A stretch of DNA of 64,000 nucleotides from Owenia fusiformis (GCA_903813345.2 CAIIXF020000011.1:33722166-33786165); one strand, 5' to 3'. Shown: positions 34,576 through 46,907, counted from the first letter of the stretch. The notes: generated by a model not told the origin, from the letters alone. A program made the numbers and translations.

Positions 34576-36788
34576 CACTGTGGCTAGTCGATCTATGTGG
34601 ATGCAGTCAAGCACATGTAATGTTTCATGAGTACCCGCCTCTGTACTTTTCAATGGAAGAATTTTGCACTTTTGTTTAAATAATCTATATTTACTCATCC
34701 GTGTATATCATACTTCATTGATTTACCAAACCAAAGCAACGCTATAAACACACATTCTCTGATAATTTTACAGCGAATAGATAACTCAAACGAGTTCACT
34801 CGACCAGTTTTATCACCTCGCTCATAGCTGTGAGAAGGTATGTATAATTGCCATAGGTTTACCTTATAATGGGGAATAAAAAATTCAAGTAATATAATTA
34901 TTTCACGTACACAACTATGTCTGTGTGAAGTAAAATACAAATACAACGCATTTTATAATATTTTTGGGGTTATGGTATGAAATATCCGATTTAAAAAAGC
35001 AATTTAATTATGATGTATCATGTGGATTAGTAGACGTTCTAAATGGATTCAATGAACAGACTGGTTAGGTTTTAATTGAATAATTTTGAATGTGTGTATT
35101 TTTAATATTTTACATATATTTCTTAAACGCTCTCATTGGATACATCAGGAAGAAACAACTATGGTTACATATAAACTTGAGTTGGGACAATAATTCAACA
35201 AAAATATAATTTTACAGTAGTATATGGTGAACATTTGATGCCCGACGATAATCTGATGTTTACTCAAGATGATGGACATCTTAATTTTATTTTCCATATA
35301 TATCACAACTATTTTGTAGATGCTTCATGCTTATTGTCAGTGTATCTGCTGTCACCTAGAATTTAGAAGTATAATTTATAGTCGCGATTCTTACCAACTG
35401 CAACTCCAGACCACCATACCAAGTCTGTGCTAAAAAAAAGCGATTGTTTCTAGATCGGCCAGAGTTCCAACAATATTATTACAAATAATCAGTAAACAGG
35501 ATTACCATATATGTAAGTTTGTAATAAAGCAATCCTAAATTGCATTTTGTTCTATAACACCGAATGTTTAAATCACGAAATATTATAACCATGGCTTCCT
35601 CCACCAATGTGCTACTGCAATACTTATAGCGAAGCCTGTGTTGATCAGGACCATTTTTTATTATATTTTATTATCATAAGAATTAAAAGTAAAGATGAAT
35701 GAAGTCTTACCTCAGAAACTTCCCATGAAACAGACGAAAGCCCATGAACCAAAAGTATTTAGTTTCCTTTCTGTACCTTACTTGTTTGGCAGATGGAGCG
35801 GTGAAATAGTCCACAGTGTCCAAAAAGAATAATAATGCTATATTGGTAATTGGAAAGATTCCACTTACCACGATTTCAAAACAATTGTTAATAGATGATA
35901 TAATTCTTGAATTTTGGTCATTTGTTTCAAGGAATCTGTAGGCTCTTTCAGCTGAGCTGACAAAATCATCAAGATTTACAGATGGTCCATCTGTTGGCTG
36001 CTCATTGTCACTTTCAAGGAATGTTAATGGCTCTGAAACTTGATCTGTGGGTATTCCAGTGGGTTGATGGTTCTCGGGCTCTGAATTCACTTGATTGGCG
36101 TACCTACTTTCAACATCTTCATTGTCATCATTACATGTTATGGACCCGTTTTTCAAGTTAACAGTATTAGGGATGAAACCATAGTTTTTTCTTCTGTAAT
36201 GGCATTTTCCAGTTGACGGGTCTATATAAATCTATCAATTTTCAATTCTTCATGAGGGTGTATTGTAATGGTGTGGCTAATTACTTCACTGAATAAGGAA
36301 TGTTTATCCAAACAATGGATACAAAGAAAATCTGGCCAGTTGTCCATCTCTAAATAAATCATCATGATAAAAGCATAATTTATTATAGCATCCATTTGTT
36401 ACCGTTCTGAATCCAAATGATACATAGTTGAATCCATTTGATACATATATGTTGACGTTTACGAAATGTTGTTCAAATATCTTCCCTATAACAGGAATAT
36501 GCTAGCTGAAACGTTCACACATTGTCATACTATGTATATTGAATATGTATGCAAGATTTCAAGTCAATATGTTAAGTAGAAACTCTGAGATCACTTACCT
36601 CGATTTTCTGTCATATTTTTTCAACGACCCCATTCCCTATAATGTACGCGAGAACCCATGAAACATTGCATATACATGACTGCATCCACATTGATCGACT
36701 AGCCACAGTGTTCCCTATAATGTACGCGAGTACCCACGAAACATTACATATAAATTACTGCATCCACATAGATCGACTAGCCACAGTG
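34576..36788. repeat. Unit B of the composite element
   Basis: A 2213-bp unit with both terminal repeats. The right terminus is doubled: two 78-bp copies at 36633-36710 and 36711-36788, each from TTCCCTATAATG to CACAGTG. It carries the intact 173-aa frame. Confidence 0.75.
35707..36633 (-). CDS. Unknown 173-aa protein with one hydrophobic segment (two exons)
   Basis: Exon 1 is 36633-36599 (MGSLKKYDRKS) and exon 2 is 36193-35707; a GT-AG intron joins them in phase. Residues 13-30 are basic to neutral (RKNYGFIPNTVN). Residues 31 to about 95 form an acidic, low-complexity linker rich in D, E, N, P and T. Residues about 116-139 are hydrophobic (FEIVVSGIFPITNIALLFFL), followed by a basic aromatic tail (RYRKETKYFWFMGFRLFH). 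The stop overlaps a GTAAGA donor-like sequence, so further exons are conceivable. The linker plus helix faintly recalls the M3-M4 loop and M4 of pentameric ligand-gated channels, but I do not claim that. The start codon lies at the inner edge of the terminal repeat. Unit A holds a broken sister copy. Confidence 0.5.
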
Positions 36789-36793
36789 ACTTA

Positions 36794-38319
36794 ATAAAGA
36801 TTCAAATTGCATGAAAATAATCCTGGAATTCCATTTTACCATTTTCAATAATTTGAGGTACACTAATAGGTATGGATCCTTTACATTTTTGAGGATTATT
36901 TCCGATTGTTTTTCATGTGCTTTATTCTATCATTAAGCATATATCATCAATCATCTACCATCAAATATTTATAGACTATGCTAAGTTTTTCAATCAAGTT
37001 TTTCATTTCGGAAAATAATAGTGTATGGTTCAAACGTTAAAAGAGTAACTTTTTTCAACTTTCTGTCTTGTCAAGATGCGTTTTAGCCACAGTAACTGCA
37101 ATAATCATTAAAATCACCCACTCACTTTTCAACACACTTACCTCATAGTCAATACAAAAGAAATCAAATTTTCATAAAATTGGATCATGGGCCGTTTATC
37201 TTTCATAAGAGTCGGCATAGGGTTCAAGTTAGATAAACCATACGTACTGGGTTTTATGAGAACCATCACTCTGCAAATGTCATTGGATAAAAAGCTATCC
37301 GAAATAGCCCTCCTGATAAACAAGGCCCTTGGCTCTTAGTTCTAAATTTCAAAAAATCAGTCTTTAATAATAGTCTTTAACAAAATTCATTTATGAATAA
37401 TAATAATTTCAACTAAGGCTAAATTGTGTAATAGTTGTACAAGAAGTCGTATTGTTAAATTTTATTGAACCTCAAATTAAAGGCTACCGATGTGCGTGTG
37501 TGCGTGGCATAACTTCTATTTTCATAAATGATGCTACAGTACATGTGAAACAGATTCATATGTATCTGTTTTGCTGTAAGTATTCTATCTCTGGATACTA
37601 TTTTATCTTCAACAAATAGGATCATTCAATTTATTACTTATGCACAATGGAGTCAATCAAACTAAATCTATTGGCCATATGTCAGATTCTTTTAAAATTC
37701 TGTGAGTGATATTGCACTGTTAAATCTCTTTATTACTGTTTCATTTCCGGAGATTTCACATTTGATACAGTTTAGAGACATATATTTAAGCATCAGCAAT
37801 TCTTATAGTGATGCTTCACTTAAAACAAGCAATAAAACCAGATTGATCCTTCATCAGTGATTCAATTTATTGAAAAGGAATTACTTTCATGTATGTCCCC
37901 TGCCATCCTGACGTGAAGATTCAATTTATTGAATAGGAATGCCATTGTGCCGTTAGAATTATTTTCATATATGTCCCCTGCTACCCCGACTTGAAGATTC
38001 AGCAAAACAACAAAACAACAAAAGCCAAATCTAATTATTTCATGGTAATATTGAGCCATATGCATGATGGAAATGAGTCTCAAAGTTACTCCACACGTCC
38101 CACCTTAATTTCACGTACGTATACACTTTGCGTAGGTAGAAAGCAACTTTCTTTTACGCCCATTATGGAATTGACAAAGTTCAAATTATAATTTCTAAAA
38201 TCCCAGCCCATCAAATCATCTATCGATTTAGAAATATTTATGCTATCTTACCGTATGAAAGCCACACTTTACGATGGGTAACAATCATCACTTCCAAAAG
38301 TTCATTTTATCATGATATT
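36794..38319. other. Gene-free stretch with a two-copy repeat
   Basis: At about 37868-37998 the words TTCAATTTATTGAA, TATGTCCCCTGC and TGAAGATTC recur twice. No gene recognised. Confidence 0.4.
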
Positions 38320-39021
38320 ATTTATTTTATTTATTTATTTATTTCGACTTACACTTTTAAAACAGTGGCTCACATTCGTAATAATAGTATGAAAGGAGCG
38401 TCGACATTCATTAAAAGAATTATGTACATATAAAAACCTATACTTTACTAAAATAATGGTAATCATGGTTTTCCAGAATATGGTATGTACACCTCTGTTA
38501 AAAACGTTTTAAAACAATTGTCAATTCCCCCACATTATAAATCCCCAAGCATATATATTATTTTAAGGTCAGGGGGTAATTGTAGGAACTCAGACACTAA
38601 AAGAGCATCACATGGTTTTTGAAAGTTGTTTAATAAAAAAGTTTCTTTCATTAGTAAAGTATGGGCTAAAGAGAAAGCGATGTGTACTTGTATCTGGGAC
38701 CTTCAAATTACAGTTTGAGCAAAGGCCATCACTTATTTTCCAGCGCTTCCTATCGGCTCCTAAGTTAAAACATCCAGCTCTTGCCATGAATTTCAGTCGA
38801 GATGGGAAAGAATCTGTTTCATTTTTAAAATAGTTTTCCTTAAATGGATGCATTTTAAAGGTGGTATATTCTCTTAATGAACTTTTTTGTTGGATTGCTT
38901 CTTGGAAATCATAAGTCTTTGTTCATTTGATATTTGTATGAAAGACCCATACCAATCAGGATATTTAGATGAAATACAGTCATCCAAACCATATTTAATA
39001 AATGTGTTGGAAGGCTTTGTA

Positions 39022-40013
39022 CAGGGTGACCGGAAAAAAAGGAGACCATTGAAATAGGCAATATCTCCTAAAATAGACTAGTGACATCAATGAAATTTTG
39101 CATACATCAGGACAGTTCTATGGAAATTTGTTCCTGAAAGTGTCAATACAAGCAGTCAACTGGTTCAGGAGCTATGATCATTTACATAACATGCTCCAAA
39201 TAGGCGCAATTGAGACCAACGCAGAGCTGGATACATTTGGCAAATACCCTTACATATTCCGACCTTGTTATGGCATTACATTTAGCATTTATTGCCACCT
39301 TTAGGTCAGCAATTGTCTCAGGATTGTTTTGGTACACATTGTCTTTCAAATTGCCCCACAAAAAGAAATCAGGTGGATTCAAATTTGAGGTGTATGGAGA
39401 CGAAGCTTATCTGACCTATGGCTTCTGACTCAGTGGTCCCACTCAGTTACAGTATCATCCTAAGGAGGTTTTGGGCAGCCCTTGGTTTCCATATGGGATT
39501 TAATTGTGCCATATAGTGGTTTTAGTAACATGGCACTATGCCCAATACCTAAAGTGACTCTTAAGATTGGGTAAATCAGCACTTTGGCAACAGGATGATG
39601 AACCACATGTCAGATAACCCTTCATTGCCATTACAGCCTAGACTTGAATCCTGCTGATTTCTTTTTGTATGGATATTTGAAAGACAATCTATACCAAAAC
39701 AATCCTCAGACTATTGTTGACCTAAAGAAGGCAATCACTGCTATATGTAATGCCATAATAATACCATAGAGGGCAGAACATGTAAGGGTAGTTTGCCATA
39801 TGAATCCAACTCTGCGTTGGTCTCAATTGTGCCTATTTGGAGCATGTTATGTAAATGATCATAGCTCCTGAACCAGTTGAATGCTTGTATTGAAACCTTC
39901 AGTAACAAATTTCCATATAACTGTTCCAGTGTATGCAAAATTTCATTGATGGCACTTGTCTAGTTTAGGAGAAATTGATTACTTCAATGGTCTCCTTTTT
40001 TCCGGTCACCCTG
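39022..40013. mobile_element. Palindromic mariner-type derivative, 992 bp
   Basis: The ends are CAGGGTGACCGGAAAAAAAG and its near reverse complement, flanked by TA. It sits at the TA of the host element's left terminus. Both halves encode the same end of a Tc1/mariner-type transposase, pointing outward: minus-strand PPDFFLWGNLKDNVYQNNPE (39382-39182) and plus-strand LNPADFFLYGYLKDNLYQNN (from 39646). The plus half also has a QQDxxPH-like piece (39598), the second catalytic Asp region. So it is an inverted dimer of one transposon end. Confidence 0.8.
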
Positions 40014-40847
40014 TATAAAAAACCTCCTACCCACGTACCCTCGTACCCACGTACGTGGGTCCTGACCCAGTCTTTAAAGAGTTAATTTTTTAAATGTTTA
40101 AAACATTATTCAATCTCAGTTTATTCTGAATTATAGATGAATTTATGCATCCATATGCCTTTATTTATAGGTCTGACATCTCTCTAGTAAAATAAAATAA
40201 AGCCGGAATTGCATAAATGTTCATTATTTTTGAGCTATTTGATTTATGTTTTTGATATGTCGAAATGTTTTTTGTCGATCGGGCAGTCTTACCTGTATAA
40301 CACATCAGTGCTGATTAGAATATAGTCCGGAGTAGGGATACTAGCGGTTACTTGGTTTCTGTATAAAAAAGCTTTTTCTCCTTTTCTGTCCCGTCGCAGC
40401 GCCATCTAGTGTTTGATAAATGAATCTAGGTTTATTCTCGATAGGGTAAGTACTAATCTATCAGGAAACATTTACAAGTTTAGTTAGAAACAGAATTTTT
40501 ATAGATGGCGGAGTGATTTTTGAGACTATGTAGAGCAGAATAATTTTCTGAAACGGGTAGCTTTACGGTGGTAGCTCTCTCCAGATTCAGTTATCTCAAA
40601 AACGGTGTGGTCACCGTATGCTTATTTTGTAACGGCAAGCTAGATAAGACTCCAATGAACACTGGGCACTGTTTCGCTGAGCTAGATCTGTGCCCATGAA
40701 TATATTATGAAATGAAACGTTATAATGGTCGTCAATGGGATTTTTTACTGCAATCTTGACCCTTAGCAATCTCCTAGCCTTCGTTCAGTGCAATCCGTGC
40801 CTCCTGTTACCTCATGCCTAATGTCGAAGTTTACAAAACCAAACTAA

Positions 40848-40880
40848 CACTCCCCTGCATAAGTTTGGCAACTCTAACTT
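40848..40880. repeat. One-ended remnant of the CACTCCCC MITE family
   Basis: Starts CACTCCCCTGCATAAGTTTG and continues GCAAC, as at 8477 and 21963, but no partner end is found within the next 1 kb. Confidence 0.5.
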
Positions 40881-43800
40881 TTAATTCCATCTAAATGATT
40901 CACTGAACTAGTGCGCACAATAGACTAGATGCGAGTAGAAATAATCTTGATTTACGTCATCAAAAATTCAAAATTCAGTCAAACTGATGTCATTTTTGGA
41001 ATCTACATGTAGAATTACATCTAGAAATGTGGTTTTGAAAAGAGCTTATCAACTTTGAAAATTTAATTTTCTTTGAAAATGTGACTTCTAGGTCGGGGGA
41101 TTCCCCATAGAGCCCATGTTGTAAAATCACAAAAAGTGAAATATATTTTCTTGTGTTGGGCAGATAATGTTTTCTTTTACTGGGTATATTTTAATTTGTA
41201 TAACTATCAGATACAAAAGGGTAATATAAAACTGATGAATATTCAAGTTTAAGGGAATTTTGTAATACTCTGCCATGTTATTTCCCCCGACTCAGCCACC
41301 TGGTGGCGAAACTGGTAACTAACTACTCGCATCTGAGTAATTATCCTTAAATTGTGCCAAAAAGCGATTAAAAACGAATATAGCGAATCCTTCTACTTTT
41401 CAAATATTTCGTTATTCAATTGCGCCACGGTTAAACAGAAATGCAGCCTTTATTATTCCTTGAGATCGTGTGAATTGATCACTCTATCACTTTGTATCTC
41501 CAATTCTGATGTTAAATTAAATAAAAGACATAAGACAAATTACACGTATAGTTCAAATCTGTCGTGCAAACAATGAATACTTGTAATATCGTTTGAAAGA
41601 ATAAAAAGTATATGTGATACAAGGGTGAGATACAGGGTGTTAAAAAACAGGACCGATGAAAAGTTGAATAACTTCGTCAATCCAGAATCATTCAGGTCAT
41701 TCAATGTGAATTTTGTTGTGAAAGTTTGACCATATTCTGCTCATGGAGTCAAAAACTACAGCACTTTACAACACATGCCCCATGTGGCCAATTTGCGCCA
41801 AGCAATAGATTGGTTGTACACTGTAAGACTGCCCGATCAACAAAAAATCGCTTCGATATAAAAACAACACTCAAATAGCTCAAATGAACATTATGCAATG
41901 CCGGCTTTATTTTATGACGAGACAGATGTCCGATCTAGAAATAAAGGCATATGGGTACATAAATTCATCCATAATTAAGCATACATTGAGATAGAATAAT
42001 GTTTAAAAAATGTTAAAGATTTAACTCTTTAAAGACTGGGTCAGGACCCACGTACGTGGGTACGAGGGTACGTGGGTAGGAGGTTTTTTATACAAAGCCG
42101 TGTTGGAAACCGATTTAATATATGGCCAAGATGATTTTTGGTTCTTACTGAAACGTTCAAACATTTTGGTATACATATCTTTAAAAATGTCGCTTTCACT
42201 GACACGTTTTTTCAGATGTAAATGGTAGTCAATACATCTTTTGTCAATCATATCAATTATGGGACACCAACCTAGGTCTCCTATGACTGCTTCCCGAGCA
42301 GGTTTTGAGTTTAGGTTTAGGATAGATCTACCAACATTATATTTGTACGAGATCATGTCATTACATCTAGACTTTGAGTCAAATAATATAATACCGCTTC
42401 CGTGTAAAATACCCGGAATAAATACATTGTTGAAAAGGGTGTCACCAAAAGTAAACCGCTGTAGATTTGAGTGCATATTCAGGGTTGTATTGACATAAAG
42501 ACGTATCTTTTTTGCTTTGGGCCTTAAGTAGTCATTAAAATGGGTTGAGTCATTAAGGCTATTATTTACCATAACTCCTAAATACTTATAAACCTTTATT
42601 TCTTTTAAATTGAGCCTACCACGCGTCCATGACCTTGCTTTGTCATTTTATGACCTGTTGGCATAACTTGAGACTTAATTGGATCAAATTCAAATCCCCA
42701 ATGTACAGCGAATGAATTAGCAACATTCAGCATTTTTTAAAGTTCACTTCCGCTTAGATAATAGCTGGGATTTTTTCTTTTAAAAGTGGTATCCCTAGGT
42801 TTTTATTGTTCAGGCGGTCAGTTAGGTCATTCATGATAAATAAGAACAGAATTGGAGAAAGGGCACAGCCTTGACGAACTCCAAAGTCAGACTAAAAAAA
42901 TCACTTTCAAAATCACCAAAAATTGCTTTATTCCTAATGCCAGAATATAGGTTATTTAATAACCTCCATAGTTTACCACATATGCCTTTTCTCAAAGTTT
43001 ACAAAACAACAGGTCCCTATCGATCACGTCAAATGCTTTTTTCATGTCCAAAAAAACCAAAAATGTTTTTAATTTTGAGTCTTTTCTTAAGCCACAAATC
43101 CCTTTTAATAAAAATATACTGTCTTCGAGCCTTTTCCCATTTAAGAATGCCCCTTGCAGATCATTGAAGATACAGAATCCTTTGATAGAGTGTTCCATGA
43201 GAGATGCATATAATTTATAGATATTTGAGGTTATTTGATCATTAGGGTCATCAATTTCTGTTGGATATTTACTTCTGACGTTAAACATTTTCAGAGTCTT
43301 CCAAAAGATCTGGGACTTGATGATTTTTTAAAAGAATTTCTTATCAAAATATTAAGGTGGTTATTGGTGTTATGCTCTTTTATATAGTCAGAGACCTTTC
43401 TTTTCCTTTCTAAATAGATTTCCCAGACATCTTTAAGATTATCGGGATTTGGATCTAGCGTACATATAAATCTATGGAACTTGCATGCCCCCTTTCTGCT
43501 CTTTATGAGTTTATCTAACTCATCATCCCAAAAGGGGCGTAACTTAGGATTGAACACTTTTTAACCTACCACCTTGGTCCCTGCTTTAATAACTTTTGAT
43601 AACCAGTCTTCCCAGACTATATTAGAGTCTGCAAAACATTCAGGGTCCCAGTTGGCAAATGAAATTTTTTGAAAAAGGCACCAGTCAGTATTTTCATTGA
43701 TGTTCCAATTCACATTATGTTTACCATCTAACTGATATCTAGGCTTTGGTGTTTTCTTGACATTGTAAAGGATAAGAACCAGAAAAAAGGCTGCATGATC

Positions 43801-44534
43801 ACTACCTACTGATATATTATGATCTTCATCAATTATCATTTGGTCAACATCATTAAGAATATTGTTGTTGGCAAGGACATATAGTCAATAGTGGAAAAAA
43901 GATCATTTCTACGCCAGGTAATTTTGCCTTTACATTTGTCAGATGGGTTGAGCACGGTCAGATGGGTTGAGCATGGTCAGATGGGTTGAGCATGGTCAGA
44001 TGTGACACTTCACATAAAATATCAACCAGCTCTCCATTGGGACTCTTGGAGCCAACTTTTCTAAATTCCTTAGTTTTACCATTGAAATCTCCAAATAATA
44101 GCATTTTATCGTTATCATTAAAACAAGAGATATTCCGTACTGTAAGATCTGAGCTTTTGACCATGTCCTTTCCATCATTTGGATAATATACAACACATAC
44201 ATGTATGTTTAAGAACGTAGAGTCCTTTAGTCTTATTCTTATCCAATATCGTTCCCACTCATCATCCCTAGTAATGATAAGTGGTTGTCATCTATGACAT
44301 TAACACTCTCATGAACAAAGAACCCTAGTCCCCCACCTTTACCAAATTTCCTATTCTTACCAAACCAGGTAGACACAGTAAGGTGGTTTGTATCGTTACG
44401 GGGATATAAAGTCAGGAGGTGTCTGTTTTCGCGGCAAAACTGAGCGTGACGTGTGTGATTGAAACAAGTTTCCGCGAAATACGATTTTGTAAATAAAAAT
44501 GAACCCTTGGCTTTCAAAAACGATGCCCGAAATG

Positions 44535-45778
44535 TAATTGTTGGGTTAAAGATTTTTTAGTTATCGATATACGGTCTAAAAAATGCATTTCAATCAATTT
44601 CTTGTATATGTTATGAGTAATATGTCACTGCTCTTTCCTTCAAGTGACAGTCTTATCTTAATAAATCATGTTTTGTGGGGAAATATCACAAGCTTTGAAG
44701 TCAAATAACAAAACAGATGTTATTTGTGCTAAATACAAGCTAATAAAAGATTCTGAAATTGGTTGAATTGCTTCAATTGTCAATACATGTACACATGTAT
44801 GTGCCATACATCTAAAAACCAGTGTTTTAAGTACTACTTTTCCTATACCATGAACAAAACAAATGTCAAGTAGGTTGTATTGACCCTTAGCGTCAGTACA
44901 TCCTTGTCGATCCGATATTAGAAAATTGGTAATTAGTTCTATCGGTGCATCCTAAACGCTCATCGCCCTGAAAGATGCAATCTGAATTGACTTTAAGTGT
45001 CCCTAATGGCACCCTTAATTACTTTAATTAGCATCATTTTTATATAATTATTACCTTGACATAGGTTATCAAGACTCAATTAACCCCTTGTTCTTTTCTT
45101 TTTTCGTAACACTAATCTTCGTTCAAATGCATATATGATTGAAATACTATCATCCGCATCCTATACTCCTATTCTTAGACATGTTAGAGTAAGAGTCACC
45201 AACACTGGACAGTATCAAGCGAAGGTAACGGCCGTTACCCTCGCATTTAAGATGGCCCCGGATAAGTGTCTTCGACATTTTCCATCGAATTAAACTACTT
45301 TAAAGTTCAAATAATGCTTTGATATTTGAACAAGATCAGACTTATATGACCTCTGATATGTTTCACATTTGAACACTTGGCTGTCAAAAGGTCAACATTG
45401 AAAGATGAATGTTTTCCTAAATTTCTAGTACAATAAATGAGTACAAAGGATCGTGATTGATAATAAGACATGAAAATGGAAGTAAAATACGTTTTAACAT
45501 TTTTCATGTTAAGAGAAAAAGAATTTGCATCTTAAATCTCTCTTATGTTCTAATAGGCAATCTATAAGAGTAAGGAAGTCAATATTTCAAGAAATGCCAA
45601 TAAGCATTTCGATTAAAACGATTACAACTAAATGCACACACGGGCATTCTAATAATAGTCCATGGTATGACTTCCGAATGTGAAGGATCCGTAGCACATT
45701 ATAGCGCAGCAATATTTGAAGCAATATTTATGAAGGTGTACATGTCTTGATTCTTTTAAAATACCATTTGCTGAAAAA
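44535..45778. other. Gene-free stretch
   Basis: AT-rich DNA 5' of the truncated LINE. Nothing recognised. Confidence 0.4.
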
Positions 45779-46907
45779 ACTTCCGGCTTTCGGGTCGAAA
45801 AACGTCTTTCATAACAAGAGGTCAAAAAACGTAAATATTTTGATTCGAACTTTTATACATTTTATAAGACACAGACCGTTATGTTATTCTAAGCATACGA
45901 ACAAAAATAAATTATCATAATTTAAAAATATACCATTTAATTTTACCGTAGATGTCGGTGTTTAATTAGTGTAATTATGCAAGTGTGTTTTTCAGATTTT
46001 GTTTAATTTTTCAAATATGAGCCAAGCCGATTCAACAGAATTATGTGGAATATTTACTAGGTAATTTATGATTGGGAACATATTAGTTTTCTTACCATTT
46101 AAAACACTTTATTACCAGAATTTTCCATATAGTCGCAAGGGGTCTAATAGCAAATTATTGTTCATGTTTTAAAAAACATAATAAAATAACAAAAAGGTAA
46201 GATTTATATCTAATTAAATGTTATAGAGGTATTGGAATGTTCATATATTCCAAGGGCATGTCTAATAATCAATTAGAGTCATATGCAATCGAACGCATTG
46301 AAATTCTTCCTCGACGTTACTTGTGGCTATCATCAAGTTTTCTGATGGCTGTTTGTTCTTTGACATTACCGCTGGATACAATCAAATTTTAGGAAGATAA
46401 TGATAACGATTTTTCTCAATTATTCTTGAATTCGATCAAGTCTTGATGGTTGTTTTATTAGCAACTGAGCTATATCTAACCACGGGAAATAGAATTTTAG
46501 CTGTAGTCCCAATTATTCAAGGAAGAGCAATAGGCCCGCCTTTATTGATAATTTTTACTGCTGAAGAAAAGTCAATATCTCAAAACGTATTGAGACCCCT
46601 TTTGTGAAAAACTAGCATAATTTAAACATTTGTCATTCCAATATAAAAGTGATTCATTTGTAGCATTTATCTTGATACCTGAAAAACAATACAAAACATC
46701 CATACACTGATTACATATGTTTTGGTATTGATAAGAAAAATAACCTCAAACTTATAGCTTAGAAACCTAAATCATATATTTAAAATCATTTTGTATTATT
46801 TTCTGTTGCATTGTGTACTCCAAATTGTGAAAAATTGGGATTTTATTTTTTGGTGATTTTTTGACCTCTGTTAATGGCAGGCATAATTCAGCCTCAAAGC
46901 CGGAAGT
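45779..46907. mobile_element. TIR element, about 1.13 kb, non-coding
   Basis: The left end starts ACTTCCGGCTTT and has AAGAGGTCAAAAAA about 45 bp in. The right end is the inverted form, TTTTTTGACCTCTGTTA then AAAGCCGGAAGT. The middle of each arm has diverged. No target duplication and no protein seen. Confidence 0.55.

Larger units (their letters stand above)
31516..36788. mobile_element. Composite TIR element with CACTGTGG ends and 5-bp target duplication
   Basis: The left end reads CACTGTGGCTAGTCGATCTA; the right end is its inverted copy ending CCACAGTG. Both are flanked by ACTTA (31511-31515 and 36789-36793). Inverted similarity extends about 60 bp. Inside are two related units, A (31516-34575) and B (34576-36788). 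A CAC-type heptamer end with a 5-bp duplication matches Transib elements (ends CACWATGG) and their RAG-related kin; CACTA elements make 3-bp duplications. No RAG1-like or other transposase is visible, so it would be non-autonomous. Class assignment is inference from ends only. Confidence 0.7.
39013..42099. mobile_element. TIR element with 9-bp target duplication, long copy, inside the LINE
   Basis: The ends are GGCTTTG|TATAAAAAACC (left, itself split by a mariner derivative) and its reverse complement ending TACAAAGCC. Flanking 9-bp repeats GTGTTGGAA lie at 39004-39012 and 42100-42108. The inverted arms are about 290 bp (40014-40310 and 41830-42092). Taking it out with one flank makes the LINE frame continuous. 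The interior (40310-41830) has no transposase, but carries a one-ended CACTCCCC MITE end at 40848 and a CAGGGTG-type end at about 41634. Confidence 0.85.
38320..44530 (-). pseudogene. LINE (jockey/CR1-type) with endonuclease and RT, split by a 3.1-kb insertion
   Basis: Minus-strand order: endonuclease pieces FGKGGGLGFFVHESVNV (44330), LLFGDFNGKTKEF (44090) and SVGSDHAAFFLVL (43800); linker RPFWDDELDKLIKSRKGACK (43530); RT pieces QGAFLNGKRLEDSIFLL and FLVFLDMKKAFDVIDRDLL (43020-43150); an RQGCALSPILF-like piece (42870); then a C-terminal region (42572-42110 and 38990-38608) ending with CSNCNLKVPDTSTHRFL, a zinc-knuckle-like tail. The segment that should hold the catalytic YADD/FADD is deleted near 42740. 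Frameshifts are many, and a 19-bp triplication lies at 43944-44003. The 3' end is an (AAAT)n tail at 38320-38346. The 39013-42099 element interrupts it. Confidence 0.8.

Noticed and set aside
35707-36156. Pentameric ligand-gated channel M3-M4 region
   Set aside because: The acidic linker plus one hydrophobic segment is suggestive, but there is no Cys-loop, no M1-M3 and no convincing M4 signature, so the family was not assigned.
31516-36788. A functional RAG recombination signal
   Set aside because: The heptamer differs from CACAGTG at one position, and no nonamer with a 12- or 23-bp spacer is evident; only the transposon comparison is kept.
42241-43167. Plus-strand open frames opposite the LINE
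   Set aside because: Shadows of the minus-strand RT reading frame.
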